Positions 1 to 7,492 of a stretch of 39,100 bases of DNA are shown here, one piece after another. The notes beneath the pieces were generated by a model. The model was given only the letters and a program-made list of their open reading frames with translations, ran no database searches and had not been told where the DNA came from. Within the stretch, counting starts at the first letter, position 1, and every line of letters starts with the position of its first letter. The stretch comes from a virus. The position numbers and the translations under genes are program-made. The stretch spans positions 1 to 39,100 of IMG/VR virus record IMGVR_UViG_3300018080_000328, one strand, 5' to 3'.

Positions 1-15
1 CCAGCCCCGATGCCA

Positions 16-559
16 TCACGTCTCGTCGTCCCAGTCCTCCTCTTCGTCCAACTCCGGGTACTGGGGCGGGCTGGCGCCGACCCGCTTGGTCACCCGCGGG
101 TACGTGCCCTCGGGCGCCTCGTCGCGGATGGCTGCCACGTTGATCTGGTGCCACCAGTCGTCACCGAAGTCGAACCAGTAGCCGAAGGCGTCGTCCACCT
201 TGAGGTCGAGGGACCCGACGGAGGTGCGCCTCACGTCGCCGGCGGGCTTGGGGATGCCGGGGATGGGGTTATCGAATTTACCGCGGAGCACGTACTGCCG
301 GGCCTTCGGGTCCATCGGCCCCCTTGCCGCCGACCTGGAACTCGTACAGGTGCTCGTCTTCGCGGTCAAAGGCGTCGAAGATGGCGTAATGCAGGTCTTC
401 GAGCATCTGGTCGCCGCGAATCTCGATGGTCCGCGAGACCACCGGGTTCTCATCGGCGAACTCTTCGGCCACGGGCCCGCCGATGAGCGCGATCTCCAGG
501 GTGAAGAGCCGGTCGTCTTTCAACACCCACCCTCTCGTCCGCCGCTTGCGTTTGGCCAT
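16..559 (-). pseudogene. pRiA4b ORF-3-like (IS1096 TnpR-like) protein, frameshifted
   Basis: Two reading frames together give one protein of the plasmid pRiA4b ORF-3-like family, whose function is unknown. The N-terminal part (from ATG at 559) contains MLEDLHYAIFDAFDREDEHL followed by YEFQVGG. The C-terminal part (ending at 16) contains FGYWFDFGDDWWHQI, the usual Y-DFGD-W-H signature. The frames join at a run of five C on the plus strand (319-323). Removing one base there gives a continuous frame of about 180 codons, close to the family's usual size. This may be a real one-base insertion that kills the gene or a homopolymer sequencing error. The C-terminus is very acidic. The gene lies downstream of a DUF6896-like gene with a 40-base overlap, so the two were probably co-transcribed. 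The family call is from remembered motifs and is fairly firm; the inactive state is uncertain. Confidence 0.65.
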
Positions 560-1005
560 GGTCCACCCCTTTCAAGATGCGGCGACGGCAGCCACCGGGG
601 ACTGAAGATCACGTCCGAGTGTTGCAGTTCCTCCAAGGCTCGCTCAATGAGGGCCGCATCCTGGAACTCCGGGTAGGCCTGCGGCTGGCTCTGGGCAAAG
701 GTGTGCAGCCGCCAAGCGTCGAAGCCGTCGTGCCGCTCTTCAGGGCCAAAGCCGAAATCGACGTCGGCATCGACCGTTTCCAACTCACACCCCGTTCCGT
801 GGAACCGGAACGCGGACTCCTGAGCATCGTCGAGGTGGCCTTCTTCCGGCAACCGGCCAGTCAAGGGTGCAGCCAGCAGGTCTTCTTCGCCGAAGAAAGC
901 CTTGGCCGCTTGGACGAATCGGCCCACCCGCCGCTGGTAATCCCTGATCATCACCAGCATGCGGTCCCTGACGGCCGGTGGCACAAGCATGTTCTCGTCG
1001 GTCAT
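520..1005 (-). CDS. hypothetical protein, DUF6896-like
   Basis: This is a 161-aa soluble protein without signal peptide or membrane segment. Its centre holds FRFHGTGCELETVDADVDFG, then FG and DGFDAWRLHTFA. A His-Gly-x-Gly-Cys stretch followed by an Asp-rich strand and a D-x-W-R-L motif recalls DUF6896 proteins, which have no assigned biochemical role and often sit in polymorphic-toxin immunity or defence neighbourhoods. The ATG has a GAGG about 9 bases upstream. The last 40 bases overlap the start of the frameshifted pRiA4b-like gene, so the extreme C-terminus may be read-through rather than conserved protein. It is separated from the regulator gene upstream by about 420 bases, so it need not belong to the restriction-like operon. 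The family match is from memory and moderate. Confidence 0.5.
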   Translation of the reverse strand: MTDENMLVPPAVRDRMLVMIRDYQRRVGRFVQAAKAFFGEEDLLAAPLTGRLPEEGHLDDAQESAFRFHGTGCELETVDADVDFGFGPEERHDGFDAWRLHTFAQSQPQAYPEFQDAALIERALEELQHSDVIFSPRWLPSPHLERGGPWPNASGGREGGC

Positions 1006-1424
1006 TTCAACGCCTCGTGAACCTTGGGCCTCTCTCGTTATGTCGTCCAGCCCGGTTCAGCCAAAGCGCCATGGTCATCACTCCCGCATTCTCAGGGCCT
1101 ACGGCTGATTCTCCTTCGAGAACTGCCACAAGGCTCGGTCCAGCACCCGGCGTCCCTGCCTCCAGGCCACGCGTCTCCGTCTCGCTCTCGGTCTGTTCGA
1201 ATTCACTGGGCCCGAGACCCGGTGGAAATTCCTGGTTTTGGTCGGGAAGCCACTCGCGGCTCTGCGGTGGGCCTTCTTGTGAAACGGCATCAGCAGGGGG
1301 GGTGTACGCTTGGCCGAACCGGAAAACGAAAACGCCGCAATAGAGCGACTACACTCCTCACGAATCTTCGAGCAAGGTTAACAATAGTCCCGAGCATCTT
1401 GGTCTTCCCCCTGACCGAGCCTGC
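1006..1424. other. 420-base stretch without a recognisable gene
   Basis: No recognised gene, tRNA or long inverted repeat was seen. The minus strand has a 63-codon frame (1099-1290) rich in Arg, without a ribosome site, and a 21-codon frame from an ATG near 1081 that stops one base before the DUF6896-like start codon. The latter could be a short leader frame, but nothing else supports it. The stretch must hold the end of the regulator transcript and possibly a promoter for the two downstream genes; I could not identify either with confidence. Confidence 0.4.
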
Positions 1425-2315
1425 TCATTCTCTGTCACCGACCCTGAGCATGTCCCGCCCCTTATCGGAGATTTCCCAGACGCCGCGGGGCGAGTCGGCT
1501 TTCAGCAGCCCTTCTTCGACCATCGAGTTCCGGGCCCACTGGGCCGCGTTCCGCCAGCGGGGCGCACCGCCGTGACTGGGAAGCGGTTCGTAATCCACCT
1601 CTTTGAAGACCGGTTTCATTGCCTCTCCCACGCGGTCCAGGACCTCGGCCACCTGGCCCGACCCATCCAACTCGTTAAGCACCTGGAGGATCGGGCGGTA
1701 GTACTCCGACTGGGGCGTGCGAACCCCGGGGTCCAGACGGCCCATGTAGCGGCGTTCCTGCCGGCCTTGCTCGTCATCCTCCGGCCCGGCCGCGGCCGCA
1801 AGGTCCGCCCATTCCTCGCACAGACTCTCCAACCGATCCCTGAAATCGACCAGCGCAGCAGCACGTTCCGACGCCTCTTGTGCTTTCTCGTAATCCTCGT
1901 CGTCAAACGCCTTGCGGCCGGTTTCTCTGGCGGATTCAATCTCGGCCTCAACCTTATCCCGCAATGCCTCAAGATCCGACGACACGTCAGGCTCCGGCAC
2001 CAGAGGTCTCGCGACCTCGGCTGCAACCCCCGGTGTCAACCTCGCGAGCATATCCTGCAAAGCTGCCACCCTGTCGGGGTTGATCTCGTACACCACGGAC
2101 TTGCCTTCCCGGACACTGTTGACCAGGCCGACGCGTCGGAGGAGACCCAGGTGGTGGCTTACGGTCGGCTGCTTCTGATCCAAAGCCTTGCATAAAGCCG
2201 TGACGTTCTTCGAACCCGCGGAAAGAAGAGCCAGGATGCGCAGGCGAGTGGGGTCGGACAGTTGGCCGAACTCCTGCGATAACAGGTCGAAGTCCACGTC
2301 GTTCATGGCATTCAT
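1425..2315 (-). CDS. ArsR-family HTH fused to an Mrr_N-like winged helix
   Basis: This 296-aa protein has three parts. Residues 8-95 are an ArsR-type winged helix (LSDPTRLRILALLSAG, then TVSHHLGLLRRVGLV and a wing REGKSVVYEI). Only one Cys is present in the recognition region, so the classical metal-binding ELCVC-type site is missing. Residues about 115-175 are a charged, probably coiled-coil linker. Residues about 200-290 (TPQSEYYRPILQVLNELDG, RWRNAAQWARNSMVEEGLL, GVWEISDKGRDML) resemble the Mrr_N winged helix normally found at the N-terminus of Mrr restriction enzymes; no nuclease domain follows it. The protein probably binds DNA and controls the operon it ends, perhaps through the inverted repeat at 10756-10777. 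Its start overlaps the preceding gene by four bases (ATGA), which implies translational coupling. The ArsR part is firm, the Mrr_N part is recognised from memory. Confidence 0.75.
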   Translation of the reverse strand: MNAMNDVDFDLLSQEFGQLSDPTRLRILALLSAGSKNVTALCKALDQKQPTVSHHLGLLRRVGLVNSVREGKSVVYEINPDRVAALQDMLARLTPGVAAEVARPLVPEPDVSSDLEALRDKVEAEIESARETGRKAFDDEDYEKAQEASERAAALVDFRDRLESLCEEWADLAAAAGPEDDEQGRQERRYMGRLDPGVRTPQSEYYRPILQVLNELDGSGQVAEVLDRVGEAMKPVFKEVDYEPLPSHGGAPRWRNAAQWARNSMVEEGLLKADSPRGVWEISDKGRDMLRVGDRE

Positions 2316-2662
2316 GTCTGAGCGACCTCCTCCTGGTTCTCACCCTCCGGCGCTTCCCCTGCAGCGAGCATCTTCTCGCCCGCTTCCTTTGTCAGGCGGC
2401 AGTAGAAATACAGAACACACCCTGCGATTGCGAATGCAGCGACGCCTGCCAGTCCAATCAGGATTTGTCGGAAACACTCGTCCAGGCCTTCGGCCAACGC
2501 GAGAACGATGGGCCCGCCCAGGCCGAACACTGTTACCGCGAAGGCTGCAAAGGTGGCAACGGTCTTGAATAACTCTGACCTGGTCTTTTCGCGGATCTTG
2601 TGCCGCTCTACTCCCGTTGTCGTCTCACCCCGGGCCAGCTTCATATCCGAGTCATTGGCCAT
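2312..2662 (-). CDS. small two-helix membrane protein
   Basis: This 116-aa protein has a charged N-terminus of about 30 residues, then two hydrophobic helices at about 33-58 and 66-90, joined by a short acidic loop (ALAEGLDECFRQ), and a charged acidic tail. It should sit in the inner membrane with both ends in the cytoplasm. No family is recognised. It starts 11 bases after the stop of the four-helix membrane protein and overlaps the regulator start by four bases, so it is clearly part of the same operon. Small membrane proteins beside nuclease or methylase genes often act as membrane-disrupting effectors in abortive-infection systems; applying that here is inference. Confidence 0.7.
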   Translation of the reverse strand: MANDSDMKLARGETTTGVERHKIREKTRSELFKTVATFAAFAVTVFGLGGPIVLALAEGLDECFRQILIGLAGVAAFAIAGCVLYFYCRLTKEAGEKMLAAGEAPEGENQEEVAQT

Positions 2663-2673
2663 ACCGAGTCCTC

Positions 2674-3411
2674 CTACTCGCCGGGTTCTTCCGGCTCCTC
2701 CTGATCTCGTGCAACATCAATCTGGGCGTCGCACAGCCTGAGCATCTTCCGGCCGAAGTGGACAGGGCCGAGTGCGGCGAGAAGGAAACAGGCCGTGCCC
2801 ACCCACGGGATCGCCGTGCGTAAAGCCGTCATGCCAGATCCCAGGTTCACGGCTTCCTGGGATTGCTCGACGACGAGACTGAAGCAAACGAGTTGTGAAA
2901 CCGGGTCGGCCGAGGTGGCGCCGCTCGTGGCACCCGACGCAATGTAGCCCAACGGGGTGACGAGTGCGATTCCGAAAACGAAAGCCAGCCAGAAGTACTT
3001 CACGATCTCCGGCGGGGTGCAGCACGGAATGACACCCCACAAGCACCTCTTTCTGACATCTTCGACCGGGTCGTCCTGGCCGCCGGGCCACCCGGCCATC
3101 ATGATCTCCTTAAGACCGAAGCGATGCTCAAGCAGCGAAACCTGCAACGTCAAGTATCGGTAGTTGTAGCCCAGCGTGAGTGCGTAGAACGCCCCCACAA
3201 GAAACACGAGAAACACGCCGTAGGTCCCCACGATGAGCGCACCGGCGCGGTAAGGCGAGTCAACCTGGAATAACCATACGAATCCGCCCAACGTTGAAAC
3301 CAGGATCAGGACGAAACGCACGATGTCCTGTTCACGGTGGCGCAGGGCATTCAGGTAGGCCTTGTGCATATTGAGCAACGCCTCGTCACCGCATTTCCGT
3401 TCGTCGCTCAT
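2674..3411 (-). CDS. four-helix membrane protein
   Basis: This 245-aa protein begins with a charged amphipathic stretch (MHKAYLNALRHREQDIVRF) and has four likely membrane helices, at about 29-50, 54-82, 139-158 and 193-220. A roughly 55-residue cytoplasmic loop with several Cys and Pro (CLWGVIPCCTPPEIV) lies between helices 2 and 3. The tail is acidic (QEEPEEPGE). I do not recognise a named family. It starts 24 bases after the methyltransferase stop codon and precedes the two-helix protein by 11 bases. The tight linkage to a restriction-like gene set suggests a membrane effector or anchor, but a transport or housekeeping role cannot be excluded. Confidence 0.7.
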   Translation of the reverse strand: MSDERKCGDEALLNMHKAYLNALRHREQDIVRFVLILVSTLGGFVWLFQVDSPYRAGALIVGTYGVFLVFLVGAFYALTLGYNYRYLTLQVSLLEHRFGLKEIMMAGWPGGQDDPVEDVRKRCLWGVIPCCTPPEIVKYFWLAFVFGIALVTPLGYIASGATSGATSADPVSQLVCFSLVVEQSQEAVNLGSGMTALRTAIPWVGTACFLLAALGPVHFGRKMLRLCDAQIDVARDQEEPEEPGE

Positions 3412-3435
3412 CGCAAGGTCCCTCCCTGCAATACG

Positions 3436-6400
3436 TCAGGCCCTTCGGATCTGCGTGCCGGCGGATTCGAGGCGGTTCTGGCGGAGGAGGCCGGTGATGG
3501 CGGATTTGAAGGCGGCTTTGATGCGTTTGCCGGTGCGGGCGAAGCCGAGGTGGCGGGCGGCGTCGCGGATGGCGTCGTCGCGCTCGATCCAGTCGGTGCC
3601 CACGACCTCCAGGAGGGCGCCTTTCAACTGGTCGCGGTCGAAATCCTTGATGGAGACGGAGCCCGACTTCGCCTTGCCGGCCGGGGCCTTCTTCGCCGAC
3701 TGCTGCCGGGTGCCCGCCTTGCTGTCTTCCAGGTCCAGGCGGCCGGTGACGGTTCGGGTGTCGGATCGCAGGGCGAAGTTACCCTTGCCCGAATCCGGCT
3801 TCTTTGCCGCCTTGGCAGGAGGGGACGGGGCGGATACGGTCCTGGATGCTTCTTCTGACTCGGTGTCCATGGGTTCGGTGATGAAGGCGTCGGGCCAGCC
3901 GCCGTGCTCTTCGATCACCTCGTCGATCTCGCCCATGATGCGGATCGTTTCGCTGATGGCGACGATGATCTTCTGGTAATGCTCGATGTCCTCGTCCGAG
4001 AGAGCCCGTCCGCGCCGGTCCTTGAGCCACTTGTGGCAAACCTGATAGCCACCAACGTAGAAGTTCCAAACCCCCTCAGGCACCCCAACGAAGCCACACG
4101 TCTGTTTCTTGTCAAGCCAAACAGTCTGGTCGGCGTAAGCGACCTTCTCGACCTTTGGATCTCGAGTTCCGTCGTAGTTCGCCAGCGGCTCAGTGAGACG
4201 CGGCGACTGGAGGAGGTGAAGTGCAGCAAGGTCGCTTCCGAAATCGGCAAGAGCTCGGAATAGGCACATGCTGGAAGCCAGCGGCAATCGCGGAAAGTCC
4301 GTCTTCAGGAACTCCGCGTAGCGGCTGCGGTAACTGGGGCTGTGTAGAACGGCATAGGCGTAGTGGAATATGTCTTCCGCCTCAAGCTCCGCTGCAGGAG
4401 AATGGTGGTTGACATCCCCTAACGATAAGCTCCTCCGCACGGCTGCAAGGAAGTCGCGGCTGAAGTTCTGGCGTGGCCCTTCAGACCCAGACAAGTCGCT
4501 GCCCTCGTACAGGTAAAGAGGGAATACTCGGTCTGAGACATGATGCCCAATCACAAGATTTATGTCGCATATCCATTGTGTGCAAAACACGTGACGGAAT
4601 GCGTTATCCACGGTTTGTCTCAAGGTTGCCAGTGCAAGATTGGGTCTCAGGAGGTGGCGAAACACTGCTTTGCGCGATCGACCAAGAATCTGATCGTCGT
4701 AGTAGATGAAGCGGATGTCAAATGGCCGATACAGATAAGGCCTTATCCGGTCCTCAGAGAACTGGACGCCATTTAGGCAATCAGGTTTCCACCCGGCAGA
4801 CGGTTCAAGTGGATACTTGGCTGCTACGTTGTCCTTCGGGCCATGGGCGAGGACTTCCTGCATCCTGGAGGAAAGTGCCTCCAGGTCGAAATCAATGAAC
4901 AGAGCATCGCGCTTGGTCTGGACGGCTGACGTTGCTACCGGCATCGCCTCATTAATTGGAAAGAAGATCTCCCACTCGGCATCGCAGGTCGTGTTTCTCG
5001 GAATGAAGAAGAAGTAGCGGGGCTGCGGAGAGAGCGTATTCCATGTCATTCTTGCGCAACTGCTCGTGCTAAGCCGCCTGTACTTGGACTCGCGGCTTCC
5101 CAAGAGATCGGCATGCGATATCAGGCGACGACTGCTCTCAGGCCTTTTGGCCAGAAGCCCGATGGCAACCCCCTGTCGAATATCAAAGACATTGACGTCA
5201 GCGGTTCCATCTGGCGGTGCTTGGCTCTTGATCACGCTGCCGTGGAGGTCCAAGATGCGAATAAGCGGAAACACTTCCATCAGAGACTCGCGCATGCGGC
5301 GGTGTGTAATTCCGTCGATGTATGTGCTATTGGTAATCATGCCAAGAACGCCCACTTGCGTGGATTCTATCTGGCTTTGGGCATACCGGACGAATTTGAT
5401 GAAGTCGTCGTCGAGATTGAGCATCTTCTCGCCGAGGCCGTGTTTGTAATCCTGAAGGAGGTCGAGTATGAACGGGTTCTTGTTCATCTGCCCGAAGTTC
5501 GAATATGGTGGGTTGCCGATCACAGCGGTGAAGCGTTGGTGGCGTTTGACAGTGTTGACGGCCCGTGCTTCATGGGCGAGTGCCGGTGCGTCGAACTCGA
5601 ACCGATCCGAGAAGTCATGCGGTGGTTCGAGACTGTTGGTCAGGTACACTCGCAGTCGCTCGTTTGCCCCAAAACGGTAGTCCGTCGCGTTGAGTTTCAG
5701 ACCGGCCTTCATGTGGCAGATGGTGTACGGGGCCATCATCAGCTCGAAGCCGTAGAGGCGCGGCAGGAGGTGCTCCGGGACGTACTGATTCCAGAGGCGA
5801 GGAATCTCGTTAAGGTCCATGTGGCCTTCGGCCCGCCATTTCTCGACCATCGTCTTGTGGATGAGTTCAATCACCTCCACGAGAAAGGTCCCCGTGCCGC
5901 AGGCGGGGTCGAGGATTTGGACGAACGGTTCGTCGGGGCTGACGCCCTCAGGAATCTCCAGGTCCTCGTGGCGCTCGGCCATCTCGCCCCAGGTGGTCGT
6001 GTCGGCCAGGCCGTCTTCCAAGCCGAACTCGGTTTGGAGGATTTCGTGGACGCTGCGCACGATGAAGGAGACGACCGGCCGGGGAGTAAAGAAGACGCCC
6101 CTTTGGATCTTCTTCTTGCGGTCGTACTCGCTGAGGAAGAGTTCGTAGAAGTGGATAACGGGGTCCTCTTCCTGCCGCAGGTCACCGAAGTCGCGCTTGA
6201 TAGCCTCCAGATCAGTGTCCTTGTCCGTCAGAAGGTCCACGACCTCGTTGACGCCGAGTTCGTCGAAGTCGATGTGGCCGCGCTTGCCACCCACCTCCAG
6301 GAACGTGCCGAGGAGTTCTTTCAGGAACGGGTTGGTGACGGGGACCATGTCGGCGAGGTTCTCAGCGACCAGTCCCGCCGGGCGGGAGCAGGCGGCCGCG

Positions 6401-7197
6401 AAGAGGCCATAGGTGACCGTCTGGGCGTACATGTCGGCGAAGTCGTCGGGCGTGAGGTCGTGGATAAGGGCTTCCCGGAAGGCCTTGTAGAGTTTCGTGA
6501 GGGGGCCATTTTCGGTTTCGACCTCAAGGACGGTGCCCGCGCGGTTGCGGATGCGGGTGGCGAGTTCGGCCATGCGCTGGGCGAGTTTCTTCGAGGTCCT
6601 GATGACCTCGCGGGGGCGGAGGGTGAAGGCCGAACCCCAGGTGGTGCGCCAGGCGTCCAGGTCCTCTTCGTCGTCGGGCCAGCGGAGTCTCTCTTTGAGG
6701 GTCTCGTGGGCGTGGTCGAGGTGGAGGACGGTGTCCTTATCGTCCCAGGCGAGGACGCGGAGGGCCGGGAGGGTGCTGGGCTCGTCGCTCTCGGAGAAGT
6801 GGGCGAAACTGATCACCCGGTCGCCGGATTCGCCGTAGGAGGAGACGAAGAGGAGGTCGTGCATCTGCCAGTACGGGCGTTCGGCCTTCTGGGCGGAGTG
6901 GCGTTTCCTGACGACCAGGGACCGAAGGATTCGGCGCATGACGACGATGGGGAGGCGCCGGGGCTCGAACTTGATGAAGAAGATGCCCCAGGGCTGGCTG
7001 TCGGTGAGGGGGCGGAGTTGCTTGATGTCCTGGATCTTGGCCGCGACCTTGGCGTCGGGGACGAGTTCCTCGGGCTCGTACTCGAAGGTGAGGTCGTTGA
7101 AGTCGTCGGTTTCAATGGGCCAGTCGAGTTCGTCGCGGAGATACTTGACGAGGGACGGGAAGGTGTGGATGGAACGGAGACGTTCGGCTTCGGACAT
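3436..7197 (-). CDS. Eco57I/type ISP-like adenine-specific DNA methyltransferase
   Basis: This is a 1253-aa N6-adenine methyltransferase with its own target-recognition region. A helical N-terminal region (1-360) leads to GVFFTPRPVVSFIV (367-380), the SAM-binding motif DPACGTGTF (430-438) and the catalytic NPPY (562-565). The later part (TADVNVFDIRQGVAIGL, PYLYRPFDIRFIYYD) matches the specificity half of type ISP/Eco57I-like enzymes. No nuclease motif was seen in it, unlike true type ISP enzymes. After a low-complexity linker (about 1130-1180) comes a C-terminal winged-helix-like domain (RDDAIRDAARHLGF to the end). The start at 7197 was chosen because the family N-terminus begins there and GGGAG lies 8 bases upstream; the frame stays open further upstream but overlaps the 75-aa gene. 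It probably protects host DNA from the nuclease-helicase encoded upstream. Confidence 0.88.
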   Translation of the reverse strand: MSEAERLRSIHTFPSLVKYLRDELDWPIETDDFNDLTFEYEPEELVPDAKVAAKIQDIKQLRPLTDSQPWGIFFIKFEPRRLPIVVMRRILRSLVVRKRHSAQKAERPYWQMHDLLFVSSYGESGDRVISFAHFSESDEPSTLPALRVLAWDDKDTVLHLDHAHETLKERLRWPDDEEDLDAWRTTWGSAFTLRPREVIRTSKKLAQRMAELATRIRNRAGTVLEVETENGPLTKLYKAFREALIHDLTPDDFADMYAQTVTYGLFAAACSRPAGLVAENLADMVPVTNPFLKELLGTFLEVGGKRGHIDFDELGVNEVVDLLTDKDTDLEAIKRDFGDLRQEEDPVIHFYELFLSEYDRKKKIQRGVFFTPRPVVSFIVRSVHEILQTEFGLEDGLADTTTWGEMAERHEDLEIPEGVSPDEPFVQILDPACGTGTFLVEVIELIHKTMVEKWRAEGHMDLNEIPRLWNQYVPEHLLPRLYGFELMMAPYTICHMKAGLKLNATDYRFGANERLRVYLTNSLEPPHDFSDRFEFDAPALAHEARAVNTVKRHQRFTAVIGNPPYSNFGQMNKNPFILDLLQDYKHGLGEKMLNLDDDFIKFVRYAQSQIESTQVGVLGMITNSTYIDGITHRRMRESLMEVFPLIRILDLHGSVIKSQAPPDGTADVNVFDIRQGVAIGLLAKRPESSRRLISHADLLGSRESKYRRLSTSSCARMTWNTLSPQPRYFFFIPRNTTCDAEWEIFFPINEAMPVATSAVQTKRDALFIDFDLEALSSRMQEVLAHGPKDNVAAKYPLEPSAGWKPDCLNGVQFSEDRIRPYLYRPFDIRFIYYDDQILGRSRKAVFRHLLRPNLALATLRQTVDNAFRHVFCTQWICDINLVIGHHVSDRVFPLYLYEGSDLSGSEGPRQNFSRDFLAAVRRSLSLGDVNHHSPAAELEAEDIFHYAYAVLHSPSYRSRYAEFLKTDFPRLPLASSMCLFRALADFGSDLAALHLLQSPRLTEPLANYDGTRDPKVEKVAYADQTVWLDKKQTCGFVGVPEGVWNFYVGGYQVCHKWLKDRRGRALSDEDIEHYQKIIVAISETIRIMGEIDEVIEEHGGWPDAFITEPMDTESEEASRTVSAPSPPAKAAKKPDSGKGNFALRSDTRTVTGRLDLEDSKAGTRQQSAKKAPAGKAKSGSVSIKDFDRDQLKGALLEVVGTDWIERDDAIRDAARHLGFARTGKRIKAAFKSAITGLLRQNRLESAGTQIRRA

Positions 7198-7234
7198 TGG
7201 TGCGGCTCCCGTGCGATGTACGCGGTCGGCTATC

Positions 7235-7462
7235 TCAATTGCCGCGACGGCTCTTGCGTTCGAGGCGGCTGGCCTTGCCGGCGCTGGCGAGGGCCGTCCA
7301 GAGATCGTGCCGGATGATGACACGGCCGGTGCGGGCGATGAACTCGGCGTAGAGTTGTTCGAAGTCATCGGTGTACGGCAGATCGTCGCGTGTGCGTTTG
7401 GCCGCGTGGTAGAGTTCGGCCAGGACTTCCTTGTGTGCGTTGCTGAGCCGGATCTTTGGCAT
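7235..7462 (-). CDS. 75-aa protein between helicase and methyltransferase
   Basis: This short basic protein (starting MPKIRLSNAHKEVLAELYHA) is probably all-helical with no membrane segment. It contains TRDDLPYTDDFEQLYAEF and an Arg/Lys-rich tail (ASRLERKSRRGN), which would suit binding DNA or a large partner. No family is recognised. It lies 30 bases after the helicase stop and 37 bases before the methyltransferase start, so the three are one transcription unit. Its position between the two large enzymes suggests an accessory or bridging subunit; that is inference. The coding frame differs from both neighbours and has a normal start. Confidence 0.7.
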   Translation of the reverse strand: MPKIRLSNAHKEVLAELYHAAKRTRDDLPYTDDFEQLYAEFIARTGRVIIRHDLWTALASAGKASRLERKSRRGN

Positions 7463-7492
7463 GGTGCCCCCCTGGCTATTCTGCGACCGCCC

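Noticed and set aside
978-1343. 121-codon plus-strand frame and overlapping 1024-1575 frame
   Set aside because: No ribosome site, no domain and low-complexity Ser/Pro/Arg composition typical of GC-rich non-coding frames.
5113-7317. 734-codon open frame on the plus strand
   Set aside because: It is the antisense shadow of the methyltransferase gene; the protein is Val/Glu/Leu-rich without any domain, and the minus strand carries clear catalytic motifs.
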